Part shown: one piece after another, positions 1 to 7,051 of the stretch
Numbering within the stretch: position 1 is the stretch's first letter
How the letters are laid out: every line of letters begins with the position of its first letter
Assembly: GCA_022616575.1 (NCBI GenBank)
Contig: JAKEEN010000101.1
Location: 1 to 11,970 of the forward strand
Source of the DNA: Flammeovirgaceae bacterium
GTDB taxonomy: Bacteria; Bacteroidota; Bacteroidia; Cytophagales; Cyclobacteriaceae
Length of the DNA: 11,970 nt
Direction: 5' to 3'
Translations under genes and position numbers: made by a program
The notes under the pieces: generated by a model
Databases searched by the model: none
Told to the model about the DNA's origin: nothing
The model's input: the letters and a program-made list of their open reading frames with translations, nothing else

Positions 1-1
1 G

Positions 2-2026
2 TTGTGGCTTTGCCTGCTGTTGGGGTATATGACGCTTATCAACGATGGTGTTACCGAGTGGAGTTTTCTTGGAGGCGGTATTGGCTTAGACTTAGCCATT
101 TTTTTTGATGGAATGTTTGGTTGGGGAACATTTCTGCTCCTTATACTTTCACTACTTGTGTTCATCATCTTTTATTTTAATGTAACTGCTATACCGGCCT
201 TTCAGCAAAACGCAAAAGCAATGGGTAACGAAGCAATTGCCGATGAACCTGATGTAACAGTTGCGGGGTATACCGATGAAAAAGATAACTGGCCCAACCA
301 GAATGAAGTCACCGAAGACGAAATTCCTGAACCTGTGCTATTGGTGAAACCTTCAATTGAAGGAATGTCTCCGTCTGCCCCGGAAATAAAATTGGAGGTT
401 GAGAAACCTGAAATAGCCAAGAAGGAAAAAATGACTGATCCAGTCTTCACCATTGAAGAAACAAAGGAAACGGATCAGATTGCCGAGAAGTTGGTGGAAG
501 ATCAAGGCTACTACGATCCAACGCTTGAGTTAAGTAATTATAAATTTCCCCCACTCGACTTGCTTAATGAGTATGACCAGGGTAAAGTGCAGGTGACGCA
601 GGAAGAACTGAACAGTAATAAAGATCGCATTGTCGCCACGCTTATCAATTTCAAAATTGGCATTCAAAGTATCAAGGCTACCATCGGTCCAACGGTGACA
701 CTTTATGAAATTGTGCCGGATGCCGGGATCAAGATATCGCGCATTAAAAACCTGGAAGATGATATTGCACTGAGTTTGGCCGCGCTTGGCATCCGTATCA
801 TTGCTCCCATTCCCGGCAAGGGAACAATTGGCATTGAAGTACCAAATAAAAACAGGGAGATGGTGAGTATGCGCTCCGTATTGGCTACACAATCATTTCA
901 GAAAACCGATAAGGAATTACCCGTAGCCCTGGGAAAAACTATTTCCAACGAGGTGCTAGTGATTGACCTTGCTAAAATGCCGCACTTGTTGGTAGCGGGA
1001 GCAACGGGCCAGGGTAAATCGGTTGGATTGAATGTAATTCTCAGCTCACTATTATATAAGAGACATCCCTCTCAGTTAAAGTTTGTATTGGTGGACCCGA
1101 AAAAGGTGGAGATGTCTTTATACACAAAGATTGAGAGACACTTTCTCGCTAAACTTCCCAACAGCGAAGAAGCGATAATCACCGATACGCGAAAGGTAGT
1201 TCACACCCTTAACTCGCTATGTATCGAAATGGAGAACCGCTACGAGATCCTGAAGGATGCAGGTGCCAGAAATCTGAAAGAGTACAATGCCAAATTTGTT
1301 GGGCGTAAACTTAATCCAAAGGATGGCCATCGTTTTCTGCCTTACATTATTCTTGTGATTGATGAGTTGGCCGACTTGATGATGACGGCCGGCAAAGAAG
1401 TGGAAACTCCGATTGCCAGGCTGGCTCAGTTGGCCCGGGCCATTGGTATTCATTTAGTGGTGGCAACGCAACGACCTTCCGTAAACGTGATCACGGGTGT
1501 AATCAAAGCAAACTTTCCGGCACGCTTGTCATTTCGGGTAACTTCAAAAGTTGACTCAAGAACCATTCTTGATACCGGAGGTGCCGATCAGTTAGTAGGC
1601 ATGGGCGATATGTTATTGTCTTCCGGCTCTGACATTATTCGCTTGCAATCACCCTTTATAGATACTCCTGAAATTGAAAAAATTTGTGAATACATCGGCT
1701 CTCAACGCGGGTATGATTCAGCGTACATGTTGCCTGAGTATGAGGATGAAGAGAGCGGGGCAAGCACGGTAGACCTTTCTGAACGCGATTCTTTGTTTGA
1801 AGAAGCAGCTAAATTGATAGTGATGCACCAGCAGGGTAGTACCTCACTCATCCAGCGAAAGCTGAAATTAGGGTATAACCGGGCCGGTAGACTGATCGAT
1901 CAGCTTGAAGCAGCCGGTATTGTAGGCCCTTTTGAAGGGAGCAAAGCGCGTGAAGTTTTGATAAAAGATGACATGAGTTTGGAACAATTATTGAATGCAT
2001 TGAGAGAAAAACACGGACAATCTTAA
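2..2026 (+). CDS. ftsK: DNA translocase FtsK (5' end outside window)
   Basis: This is the C-terminal 674 residues of an FtsK/SpoIIIE hexameric ATPase, which pumps chromosomal DNA through the closing septum and activates dimer resolution at dif. Numbering from the first codon in the window, one strong membrane segment lies at about 41-60 (the last of the N-terminal helices). A long acidic linker runs to about 170, followed by the RecA-like motor. Walker A is GATGQGKS at 333-340 and Walker B is ILVIDE at 450-455. The C-terminal gamma winged helix sits around 612-654 and contains GYNRAGRLIDQ at 624-634. Its N626, R630 and D633 line up with the DNA-reading N, R and E of E. coli FtsK, so a KOPS-like polar sequence is probably recognised. 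The open frame runs off the left edge, so the TTG at base 2 is not the start. Family members are usually about 800 residues, so roughly 130-180 are missing. lolA follows after 27 bases, an arrangement also known in Proteobacteria. Confidence 0.96.
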   Translation: MWLCLLLGYMTLINDGVTEWSFLGGGIGLDLAIFFDGMFGWGTFLLLILSLLVFIIFYFNVTAIPAFQQNAKAMGNEAIADEPDVTVAGYTDEKDNWPNQNEVTEDEIPEPVLLVKPSIEGMSPSAPEIKLEVEKPEIAKKEKMTDPVFTIEETKETDQIAEKLVEDQGYYDPTLELSNYKFPPLDLLNEYDQGKVQVTQEELNSNKDRIVATLINFKIGIQSIKATIGPTVTLYEIVPDAGIKISRIKNLEDDIALSLAALGIRIIAPIPGKGTIGIEVPNKNREMVSMRSVLATQSFQKTDKELPVALGKTISNEVLVIDLAKMPHLLVAGATGQGKSVGLNVILSSLLYKRHPSQLKFVLVDPKKVEMSLYTKIERHFLAKLPNSEEAIITDTRKVVHTLNSLCIEMENRYEILKDAGARNLKEYNAKFVGRKLNPKDGHRFLPYIILVIDELADLMMTAGKEVETPIARLAQLARAIGIHLVVATQRPSVNVITGVIKANFPARLSFRVTSKVDSRTILDTGGADQLVGMGDMLLSSGSDIIRLQSPFIDTPEIEKICEYIGSQRGYDSAYMLPEYEDEESGASTVDLSERDSLFEEAAKLIVMHQQGSTSLIQRKLKLGYNRAGRLIDQLEAAGIVGPFEGSKAREVLIKDDMSLEQLLNALREKHGQS

Positions 2027-2031
2027 TTTTG
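2000..2031 (+). promoter_or_regulatory. Candidate Bacteroidota promoter for lolA
   Basis: TAATTTTG at 2024-2031 matches the -7 consensus TAnnTTTG exactly. A TTG at 2000-2002 lies 21 bases upstream, within the spacing reported for Bacteroidota -33 boxes. The -7 box overlaps the ftsK stop codon (TAA 2024-2026), so lolA could be transcribed on its own from inside the end of ftsK, with a leader of roughly 15-18 bases. The -7 match is clear; the -33 match is only three bases, so the assignment is an inference. Confidence 0.5.
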
Positions 2032-2053
2032 CAGACCTATTTTTTAGAAATCA

Positions 2054-2695
2054 ATGAAAAAACTGTTTTTAATCGCATTTTCCGCTCTTTTCGTTCAGGC
2101 AACCTTCGCTCAATACGATCCCAAGGCATTGGAAACCCTCGATGCCATGAGCAAGAAGTATAAAGCAATCACGGCTTTTGAGGCCAACATTACATCGTCT
2201 ATGACGAATGATGCGGAAGGAATCAAGGAAGAATTTAAAGGAAGGGTCACGGTGAAAGGCGAGATGTTTAAGCTTGTTTTGGAAGATCAGGAGATCATCA
2301 ATAACGGCTCTACCGTTTGGACGTACCTGCCCTCTGCCAAAGAAGTAAACATTGACAACTACGACCCTTCTTCTGATGATGTGAACCCATCGAAGATTTA
2401 TGACATGTATAAAAAAGGATTTAAATACATCTACCTGGAAGACAAAACCGAAAACGGAGTGTTGTGCGAGGTAATCGATTTAGTACCAGAGAAAAAGGAT
2501 GCCCAATACTTCAAGATCAAAATGTTTATTGGCAAGAAAGACAAGAGTATTCAGAGCTGGACTATGTTTGATAAAGGCGGCAACAAATACAAGTACGCCA
2601 TCACCAAGTTTATACCGAACGTGGCAGTGGCAGATGCCTTCTTTACCTTCGATCCTAAGAAATACCCAGGTGTTGAAGTAATTGACCTTCGATAG
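2054..2695 (+). CDS. lolA: LolA-like outer-membrane lipoprotein carrier protein
   Basis: This is a 213-residue periplasmic protein. Residues 1-19 form a classical signal peptide (MKKLFLIAFSALF core, cleavage probably after TFA). The mature part resembles the LolA/LolB fold, an open beta-barrel that carries lipoproteins from the LolCDE exporter to the outer membrane. The family's characteristic stretch is visible at about 62-105: FKGRVTVKG, then EMFKLVLEDQEIINNG, then STVWTYLP, matching the usual pattern of F-G-x-F-W...dG-xx-W-x-Y-P. Length is typical. The ATG at 2054 gives the signal peptide directly and sits 23 bases after a consensus -7 box, supporting this start. Position immediately after ftsK is the same as in E. 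coli and supports the LolA call. A large word-type inverted repeat begins over its stop codon. Bacteroidota LolA proteins are divergent, so function is inferred from family and context. Confidence 0.88.
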   Translation: MKKLFLIAFSALFVQATFAQYDPKALETLDAMSKKYKAITAFEANITSSMTNDAEGIKEEFKGRVTVKGEMFKLVLEDQEIINNGSTVWTYLPSAKEVNIDNYDPSSDDVNPSKIYDMYKKGFKYIYLEDKTENGVLCEVIDLVPEKKDAQYFKIKMFIGKKDKSIQSWTMFDKGGNKYKYAITKFIPNVAVADAFFTFDPKKYPGVEVIDLR

Positions 2696-2759
2696 TTCTT
2701 TGTTGACAGTTGATAGTTGGTAGCTATATATTACTAACAACTATCAACTAAGAACTATC
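2691..2759. repeat. Two-tier intergenic inverted repeat (word GTTGATAGTT)
   Basis: The outer stem GATAGTTCTT (2691-2700) is exactly complementary to 2750-2759. The inner stem AGTTGATAGTTG (2708-2719) is exactly complementary to CAACTATCAACT (2738-2749). The right arm is continuous, while the left arm has a 7-base insert (2701-2707), so the folded form has a one-sided bulge and an 18-base AT-rich loop. Both arms are built from repeats of the same GTTGATAG-like word. The outer arm covers the lolA stop codon (2693-2695). It may end lolA transcripts or protect their 3' end, but no U-run follows it. Confidence 0.85.
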
Positions 2760-2762
2760 AAC

Positions 2763-2770
2763 TATATTTA
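2763..2770 (+). promoter_or_regulatory. Weak -7-like box before pyrF
   Basis: TATATTTA at 2763-2770 differs from TAnnTTTG only in its last base and lies 5 bases before the pyrF ATG. No convincing -33 box is seen, because the region upstream is the inverted repeat. It is reported as weak; pyrF could instead be read through from lolA. Confidence 0.22.
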
Positions 2771-2775
2771 GGGTC

Positions 2776-3597
2776 ATGAATCGACAGCAGCTTTTTGAAC
2801 GAATTAAAAATAAGAGTTCCTACCTCTGCATCGGCCTCGATACCGATATCGAAAAGATCCCCAAACATTTATTAAGCGAGAAGGATCCTGTTTTTGAATT
2901 CAATAAGCAGATTATCGATGCCACTGCCGACTATTGCATTGCCTATAAACCCAATCTTGCTTTCTATGAAGCGCAGGGATTAAAAGGATGGGAGAGCCTT
3001 CAAAAAACTATCGCGTATATTCCTAAAGATTTTTTCACTATTGCCGATGCCAAACGTGGCGATATTGGGAACACATCGGCCATGTATGCAAAAGCATTTT
3101 TTGAGAACATGAATTTCGACTCCGTTACAGTAGCTCCCTACATGGGTGAAGATTCGGTGAAGCCATTCATTCAAAAAAAAGATAAATGGGTTATTCTCCT
3201 TGCCCACACTTCTAACTCAGGCAGCGCTGACTTTCAATTACTCGAATCGGTTGTGACAAACCGAAAACTGTACGAAGAGGTATTGATTAAAGCACAAACC
3301 TGGGCAAGTGCGGATCAATTGATGTTTGTAGTAGGAGCAACACAAGCTGAGAAGATGGAACATATCCGGGGGTTGGCCCCAGAGCATTTTTTTTTAGTGC
3401 CAGGAGTTGGCGCACAAGGAGGTGATTTAGAGATGACTTCAAAATTGGGGTTCAATAAACAATGCGGGCTTATTGTAAATTCTTCGCGTGCTATTATCTA
3501 CGCATCAGCCGAAAAGGATTTTGCACAAATAGCAAAAAAGGAAGCTGAGAAAATGCAAAACGAAATGGCAATCTATTTAGAGAAGTACCTCCCTTAA
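2776..3597 (+). CDS. pyrF: Orotidine 5'-phosphate decarboxylase (long subtype)
   Basis: This enzyme converts OMP to UMP, the last step of de novo pyrimidine synthesis, as a cytosolic TIM barrel. The catalytic signature [10 protein letters not shown] is at residues 91-100, with D91, K93, D96 and I97 forming the Asp-Lys-Asp-Ile array. An early substrate-binding strand, [14 protein letters not shown], has D22. [11 protein letters not shown] follows the catalytic strand. The phosphate-binding loop is [10 protein letters not shown] near 210-220, and [10 protein letters not shown] contains the late Arg that contacts phosphate. At 273 residues it belongs to the longer OMP decarboxylase subfamily (the TIGR02127 type), not the ~230-residue E. 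coli type, as is usual in Bacteroidota. The ATG at 2776 gives the expected N-terminus. It sits between two word-type inverted repeats and is not obviously linked to other pyrimidine genes, although a nucleoside phosphorylase lies about 3.5 kb downstream. Confidence 0.97.
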   Translation: MNRQQLFERIKNKSSYLCIGLDTDIEKIPKHLLSEKDPVFEFNKQIIDATADYCIAYKPNLAFYEAQGLKGWESLQKTIAYIPKDFFTIADAKRGDIGNTSAMYAKAFFENMNFDSVTVAPYMGEDSVKPFIQKKDKWVILLAHTSNSGSADFQLLESVVTNRKLYEEVLIKAQTWASADQLMFVVGATQAEKMEHIRGLAPEHFFLVPGVGAQGGDLEMTSKLGFNKQCGLIVNSSRAIIYASAEKDFAQIAKKEAEKMQNEMAIYLEKYLP

Positions 3598-3611
3598 GGG
3601 TTGGTAGGTGT

Positions 3612-3661
3612 TGATTTTAGATTTGTAAAATCGTAAATCGTAAATCGTAAATCTAAAATCA
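3612..3661. repeat. Intergenic inverted repeat with GTAAATC tandem loop
   Basis: A perfect 13-base inverted repeat pairs TGATTTTAGATTT (3612-3624) with AAATCTAAAATCA (3649-3661). The space between is a tandem of a 7-mer: GTAAAATC at 3625-3632, then GTAAATC at 3633-3639, 3640-3646 and 3647-3653. The right arm ends three bases before the GTG start codon of the next gene, so in mRNA the hairpin would press against the initiation site. It could alternatively mark the 3' end of the pyrF transcript; no U-run follows. Confidence 0.88.
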
Positions 3662-3664
3662 CCA

Positions 3665-4948
3665 GTGTCTGAATCCTTTCTCCACTACCTCTGGCAGTAC
3701 CAATACTTTAGTCGCGAAGGACTTTGCACAACCGATGGACAGGAGATAAAGATATTTCATCCGGGAATACACAATACCCATGCGGGCCCTGATTTTTCGA
3801 ATGCAAGAATTCGTATCGGTATGCTTGATTGGGCCGGTCACGTGGAGGTTCATGTAAAGTCATCTGAATGGATTACACACAAACACCAGCATGATGAGGC
3901 ATACAATAATGTTATCCTCCATGTAGTTTGGAAAAAGGATAAGGATATTTTACAACGAGATGGTACATTAATTCCAACGCTGGAGCTAAGGGACCGGGTT
4001 GGGGAGAAAATCATCTTCCAGTACAAGAAATTAATAAATAGTCCGGAACAGATTCCGTGCGCCAATCAAATTGCAACTGTCCCAGGCATTGCAAAGCTTT
4101 CCGCCTTCGATAAAGCATTAACAACCCGACTCCAAGCGAAGTCTGAAGAAGTATGGAAACTTCTCGACCGAAATGAAAACGATTGGCAAGAGACTCTCTA
4201 TCAATTACTCTGCAAAAATTTTGGCTTTAAGGTAAATTCAGAACCTTTTCAGCAACTGGCTAAAGCAATTCCGGTCAAGTTGATTATGAAGCATGCTGAT
4301 AAGCCTGAGCAGGTAGAAGCTTTGCTGTTTGGGCAAGCCGGTTTTTTAGAGGGTACGTCAGGTGACGAATACTTTCTTACGTTGAAAAGAGAGTATGGGT
4401 TATTGAGTAAAAAATATTCCCTGATAGAAACTCAATTAAAAAAAGCACAGTGGAAATTTCTTCGGTTGAGACCGGCTAATTTTCCAACTGTGAGAATTGC
4501 CCAGTTGGCTTCCATTTTGTGCAGCCGAAAGAATGTGTTCTCGCACGTCCTTGGATTGACATCCGTAAAAGAACTTTCAGGGTTACTTAAAACCAACACA
4601 ACATCTTATTGGCATACTCACTATTCTTTTGGTAAAAAGACCAAGGAGGTTGTTACGGCTATCGGAGATGAAAGTATTCACAATGTAATCATCAATACAA
4701 TTGTTCCCTTACTGACGGCTTACGGCAAGTATAAAGATGATCAATCCCTGGTTGACCGGGCGGTTGAGCTATTAAATCAACTACCTGCAGAAAATAACAA
4801 GATCACAAGAGTATGGACAAAGCTTGGCCTTGCTTGTAAAACTTCTTTTGACTCGCAAGCCCAAATTGAATTATATAATAACTACTGCATAAAGCGAAGA
4901 TGCCTGGAGTGCGTTATTGGTGGATCGTTGATTAAACCAGTTCAATGA
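3665..4948 (+). CDS. DUF2851 family protein
   Basis: This 427-residue cytosolic protein starts with GTG. The family's N-terminal block is clear: SESFLHYLWQYQYF at the very start (which fixes the GTG), HAGPDFSNARIRIG at 39-52, WAGHVEVHVKSSEW at 56-69, then HKHQHDEAYNNVILHVVW at 72-89. The C-terminus has the family's cysteine-rich end, NNYCIKRRCLECVIGG, with C408, C413 and C416 that could bind a metal. The biochemical function of DUF2851 is unknown to me. The D43...E61-x-H-x-K65 arrangement between predicted strands is reminiscent of PD-(D/E)XK nucleases, but that is a reading by eye. Its stop overlaps the start of the next gene (ATGA at 4945-4948), implying translational coupling. An inverted repeat abuts its start codon. 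The family call is strong; the function is open. Confidence 0.9.
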   Translation: MSESFLHYLWQYQYFSREGLCTTDGQEIKIFHPGIHNTHAGPDFSNARIRIGMLDWAGHVEVHVKSSEWITHKHQHDEAYNNVILHVVWKKDKDILQRDGTLIPTLELRDRVGEKIIFQYKKLINSPEQIPCANQIATVPGIAKLSAFDKALTTRLQAKSEEVWKLLDRNENDWQETLYQLLCKNFGFKVNSEPFQQLAKAIPVKLIMKHADKPEQVEALLFGQAGFLEGTSGDEYFLTLKREYGLLSKKYSLIETQLKKAQWKFLRLRPANFPTVRIAQLASILCSRKNVFSHVLGLTSVKELSGLLKTNTTSYWHTHYSFGKKTKEVVTAIGDESIHNVIINTIVPLLTAYGKYKDDQSLVDRAVELLNQLPAENNKITRVWTKLGLACKTSFDSQAQIELYNNYCIKRRCLECVIGGSLIKPVQ

Positions 4949-6225
4949 ACTCATTTACATTTGTCAGTTTTGCATTAATAACAGGAGCGGCTTATTGGCA
5001 ATGGCGCAGTGCTGATAGGGATCTAAAGATAGTTTATTGGCCTGCTTTTTTTGTGAAACTGTTAGCCGGGGTCTCCTTTGGGATTATCTACACGCAGTAT
5101 TATTCAATAAGTGATTCACATATTTATTTTTCTGATGGGAACCGGATAGCACAACTTTCGCAGCGGGATTTTTATAGCTATCTGAATTTTCTATGGTCAG
5201 GTACACAACCCCACGATTGGCTAACCCAGTTGCAATTTCAAGCACCTCGCGCTGTCTTTATGTCGAAGGTAATGAGTATCGTGATTTTGTGTGGTGGAAA
5301 AAATTATTGGCTAAGTACACTCATGGTATCATTGCTTACTTTTTTCCCCGCATGGTATTTTGTTTCTGTGTTAAAGGCAAAGTTTCATTCCCTGAAATGG
5401 CCGGTGGTGATTGCCGTATTATTTTTTCCATCAGTACTCCTTTGGAGCTCGGGAATTGCCAAAGAGAGTGTTGCTATGGCCTCCCTTTATTATTTGAGTG
5501 CTGTTATACTTCGGTTATACTTCAAAGACAGACTTAAGTTTTACGATTATCTGCTTATACTTTTTTTCGGTTGGCTGGTGTGGAGTTTGAAATATTATTA
5601 CCTGGCTGTCTGGTTGCCGATCGGGGTTTCCTTGCTGGTAGTTCATGTATTGCTAAAACCGAAGCGATTTGAAGCCTTGATTTTCTTTGTTATCATGGGT
5701 ATAATGCTGTTGAGTGCAGGGTTGTTCCACCCAAATTTTATCTTCGAATATTTTGTCGATGTCATCACTTCGAACTACACGCAAATACACAATCTTTCTG
5801 ATGCAGGTGATGCAATAATTTTTTATAACCTGCACGAAAATAATAATCAGTGGACGAGCGCTTTCTATATTGTTTTAAATGCGCCCTGGGCATTATTCTC
5901 CGGACTCTTCCGGCCTTTCTTGTGGGAAGTCAATTCGTTTATGCAGATTTTTGCCGCAATTGAAAACCTGCTCTTATTAGTATTAACAATAGGCACCCTT
6001 AAGAATATTAAACAAGCTAATCGATCACCTCATCGATTACTGCTTTTGGCTGTCATTACTTTTGTTGCCATTCTAATTATTTTCCTTACGCTTTCCACTC
6101 CCAACTTCGGAACCTTGTCACGCTACAGGGTTGGATGCCTGCCTTTTTTTGTATTGTTGATTTTGTCCAATAACACCTGGTTGGCAAAATTTAAAAAAAA
6201 CATTCCCTTTCTGGCAGGCAGGTAA
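4945..6225 (+). CDS. Polytopic membrane protein, possibly GT-C glycosyltransferase-like
   Basis: This 426-residue integral membrane protein has about 9-11 hydrophobic segments, for example near 5-19, 33-50, 122-143, 151-168, 176-192, 200-216, 219-237, 242-260, 303-320, 335-352, 364-383 and 397-408. A first loop after the second segment carries SISDSHIYFSDG (D57, D64), the place where GT-C transferases keep an acidic catalytic residue. WSSGIAKES at 167-175 and SRYRVGCLPFF at 392-402 resemble motifs seen in polyprenyl-sugar-using transferases and O-antigen-type membrane proteins. No named family is certain. The ATG at 4945 overlaps the upstream stop by four bases and gives a hydrophobic N-terminus. 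A sugar-acyltransferase-like gene follows 109 bases later, which weakly supports a role in cell-surface glycans. It could equally be an uncharacterised membrane protein. Confidence 0.8.
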   Translation: MNSFTFVSFALITGAAYWQWRSADRDLKIVYWPAFFVKLLAGVSFGIIYTQYYSISDSHIYFSDGNRIAQLSQRDFYSYLNFLWSGTQPHDWLTQLQFQAPRAVFMSKVMSIVILCGGKNYWLSTLMVSLLTFFPAWYFVSVLKAKFHSLKWPVVIAVLFFPSVLLWSSGIAKESVAMASLYYLSAVILRLYFKDRLKFYDYLLILFFGWLVWSLKYYYLAVWLPIGVSLLVVHVLLKPKRFEALIFFVIMGIMLLSAGLFHPNFIFEYFVDVITSNYTQIHNLSDAGDAIIFYNLHENNNQWTSAFYIVLNAPWALFSGLFRPFLWEVNSFMQIFAAIENLLLLVLTIGTLKNIKQANRSPHRLLLLAVITFVAILIIFLTLSTPNFGTLSRYRVGCLPFFVLLILSNNTWLAKFKKNIPFLAGR

Positions 6226-6286
6226 ATTTCAACTTCATAAGTTTAGGATTAGGACTTTCATTTTTCCACTTGTTTGTGATTTTGCA

Positions 6287-6319
6287 TTTGTGGTTTGAGA
6301 TTTATAATCTCTACCTTTA
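6287..6319 (+). promoter_or_regulatory. Candidate promoter with small hairpin before the NeuD-like gene
   Basis: TACCTTTA at 6312-6319 is one base off the Bacteroidota -7 consensus, and TTTG at 6287-6290 lies 21 bases upstream as a possible -33 box. A perfect 6-base inverted repeat with a 3-base loop, GAGATT-TAT-AATCTC (6297-6311), fills the spacer and touches the -7 box, where an operator could sit. The ATG follows 15 bases after the -7 box. The rest of the 6226-6334 gap shows no further structure. Confidence 0.35.
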
Positions 6320-6334
6320 AGGCTTTAATTTTTT

Positions 6335-6973
6335 ATGGAAAACCCTGTCATAATATTTGGTGCTAACTCCATCGGTCGCGCTGCCCAGGAAATTTTTGAG
6401 AGTAATGGAAACATTGTATATGGATTTTTAGATGATGATCGAGCCCTGCACGGAACAGAAATTCATCAGGTAAGCGTGATGGGTGCTACCGATGATGACG
6501 AGTTTTTGAAATTGATCGGAAAAAAGTGTGAAGCATTTGTTGCCTCTGATGATAATAAAGTCAGGAAAGCCCTGATAAAAATGTTGCAAGAGGTTCGTCA
6601 TATTCAGCCGGTCAATGCCATTCATAAAGAGGCTCATATTCCCGAATCAGCAGAATTGAGCCATGGAAATTTTATTGATATGGGTGTGAAGGTTGGCGCA
6701 GGAGTAAAAGTTGGAAATCACTGTCTCCTGCAAGCAGGCACGATTATCGGAGCAGAAACAACTATAGCCGATTTTGTTCAGGTGGGTGCGGGCGCCATTA
6801 TTAATGCGGGTGTTACCATTGAAGAAGATGCATTTGTAGGATCGGGAGTTATTGTTGTTTCAGGAGTGACTATTGGAAAAGGTGCCAGAGTTGGAGCAGG
6901 CTCTGTTGTTATTGGCCCCGTTAAAGCCGGTGAAACCGTTTTTGGTAACCCGGCACAACCCATAAAAAATTAA
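6335..6973 (+). CDS. NeuD/PglD-like sugar acyltransferase family protein
   Basis: This 212-residue protein has the two-part layout of NeuD/PglD sugar O/N-acyltransferases. An N-terminal Rossmann-like domain contains VIIFGANSIGRAAQEI (5-20) and FLDDD (31-35). A left-handed parallel beta-helix from about 100 to 208 is built of hexapeptide turns (for example VGAGVKVGNHCLLQAGTI), and the chain ends GNPAQPIKN, the usual family ending. Such enzymes move an acetyl group from acetyl-CoA to a nucleotide sugar or sialic acid. The odd point is that family members normally show a His in the GATVGHD turn and another in DFVHI. Here the same places read TIIGAE (A140, E141) and DFVQV (Q149), so the expected catalytic His is absent by my alignment. 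It may be a non-catalytic or differently working member. The upstream membrane protein is the only possible glycan partner in view. The ATG is supported by the nucleotide-binding loop at residue 9. Confidence 0.88.
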   Translation: MENPVIIFGANSIGRAAQEIFESNGNIVYGFLDDDRALHGTEIHQVSVMGATDDDEFLKLIGKKCEAFVASDDNKVRKALIKMLQEVRHIQPVNAIHKEAHIPESAELSHGNFIDMGVKVGAGVKVGNHCLLQAGTIIGAETTIADFVQVGAGAIINAGVTIEEDAFVGSGVIVVSGVTIGKGARVGAGSVVIGPVKAGETVFGNPAQPIKN

Positions 6974-6976
6974 CAA

Positions 6977-7043
6977 ATTCAAAATTTGAAATTCAAAATT
7001 GATTTGCTGGCAATTTTGAATTTTGAATTAGAAAATTTTGAAT
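6977..7043. repeat. Two-tier intergenic inverted repeat (word AATTTTGAATT)
   Basis: The inner stem is a perfect 13-base pair, AAATTCAAAATTG (6989-7001) with CAATTTTGAATTT (7011-7023), around a 9-base loop ATTTGCTGG. The outer stem is a perfect 11-base pair, ATTCAAAATTT (6977-6987) with AAATTTTGAAT (7033-7043). The linkers between tiers are unequal: 1 base on the left and 9 on the right. The word ATTCAAAATT recurs in both tiers. It begins 3 bases after the stop of the NeuD-like gene and ends 8 bases before the next ATG. Confidence 0.88.
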
Positions 7044-7051
7044 AATAACGA

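Noticed and set aside
2..4. TTG at base 2 as the true start of ftsK
   Set aside because: The protein would lack most of the N-terminal membrane helices; the frame simply continues upstream of the window.
530..892. Minus-strand 120-codon open frame opposite ftsK
   Set aside because: It overlaps conserved FtsK motor sequence and has no family resemblance or separate promoter.
3625..3653. GTAAATC tandem as a CRISPR remnant or replication iterons
   Set aside because: Units are 7 bases with no spacers, and there are only three exact copies, with no Cas or Rep gene nearby.
6778..6963. Minus-strand open frame opposite the beta-helix region
   Set aside because: Its Pro/Thr/Ala periodicity is the mirror of the hexapeptide repeats on the plus strand, so it is a shadow frame.
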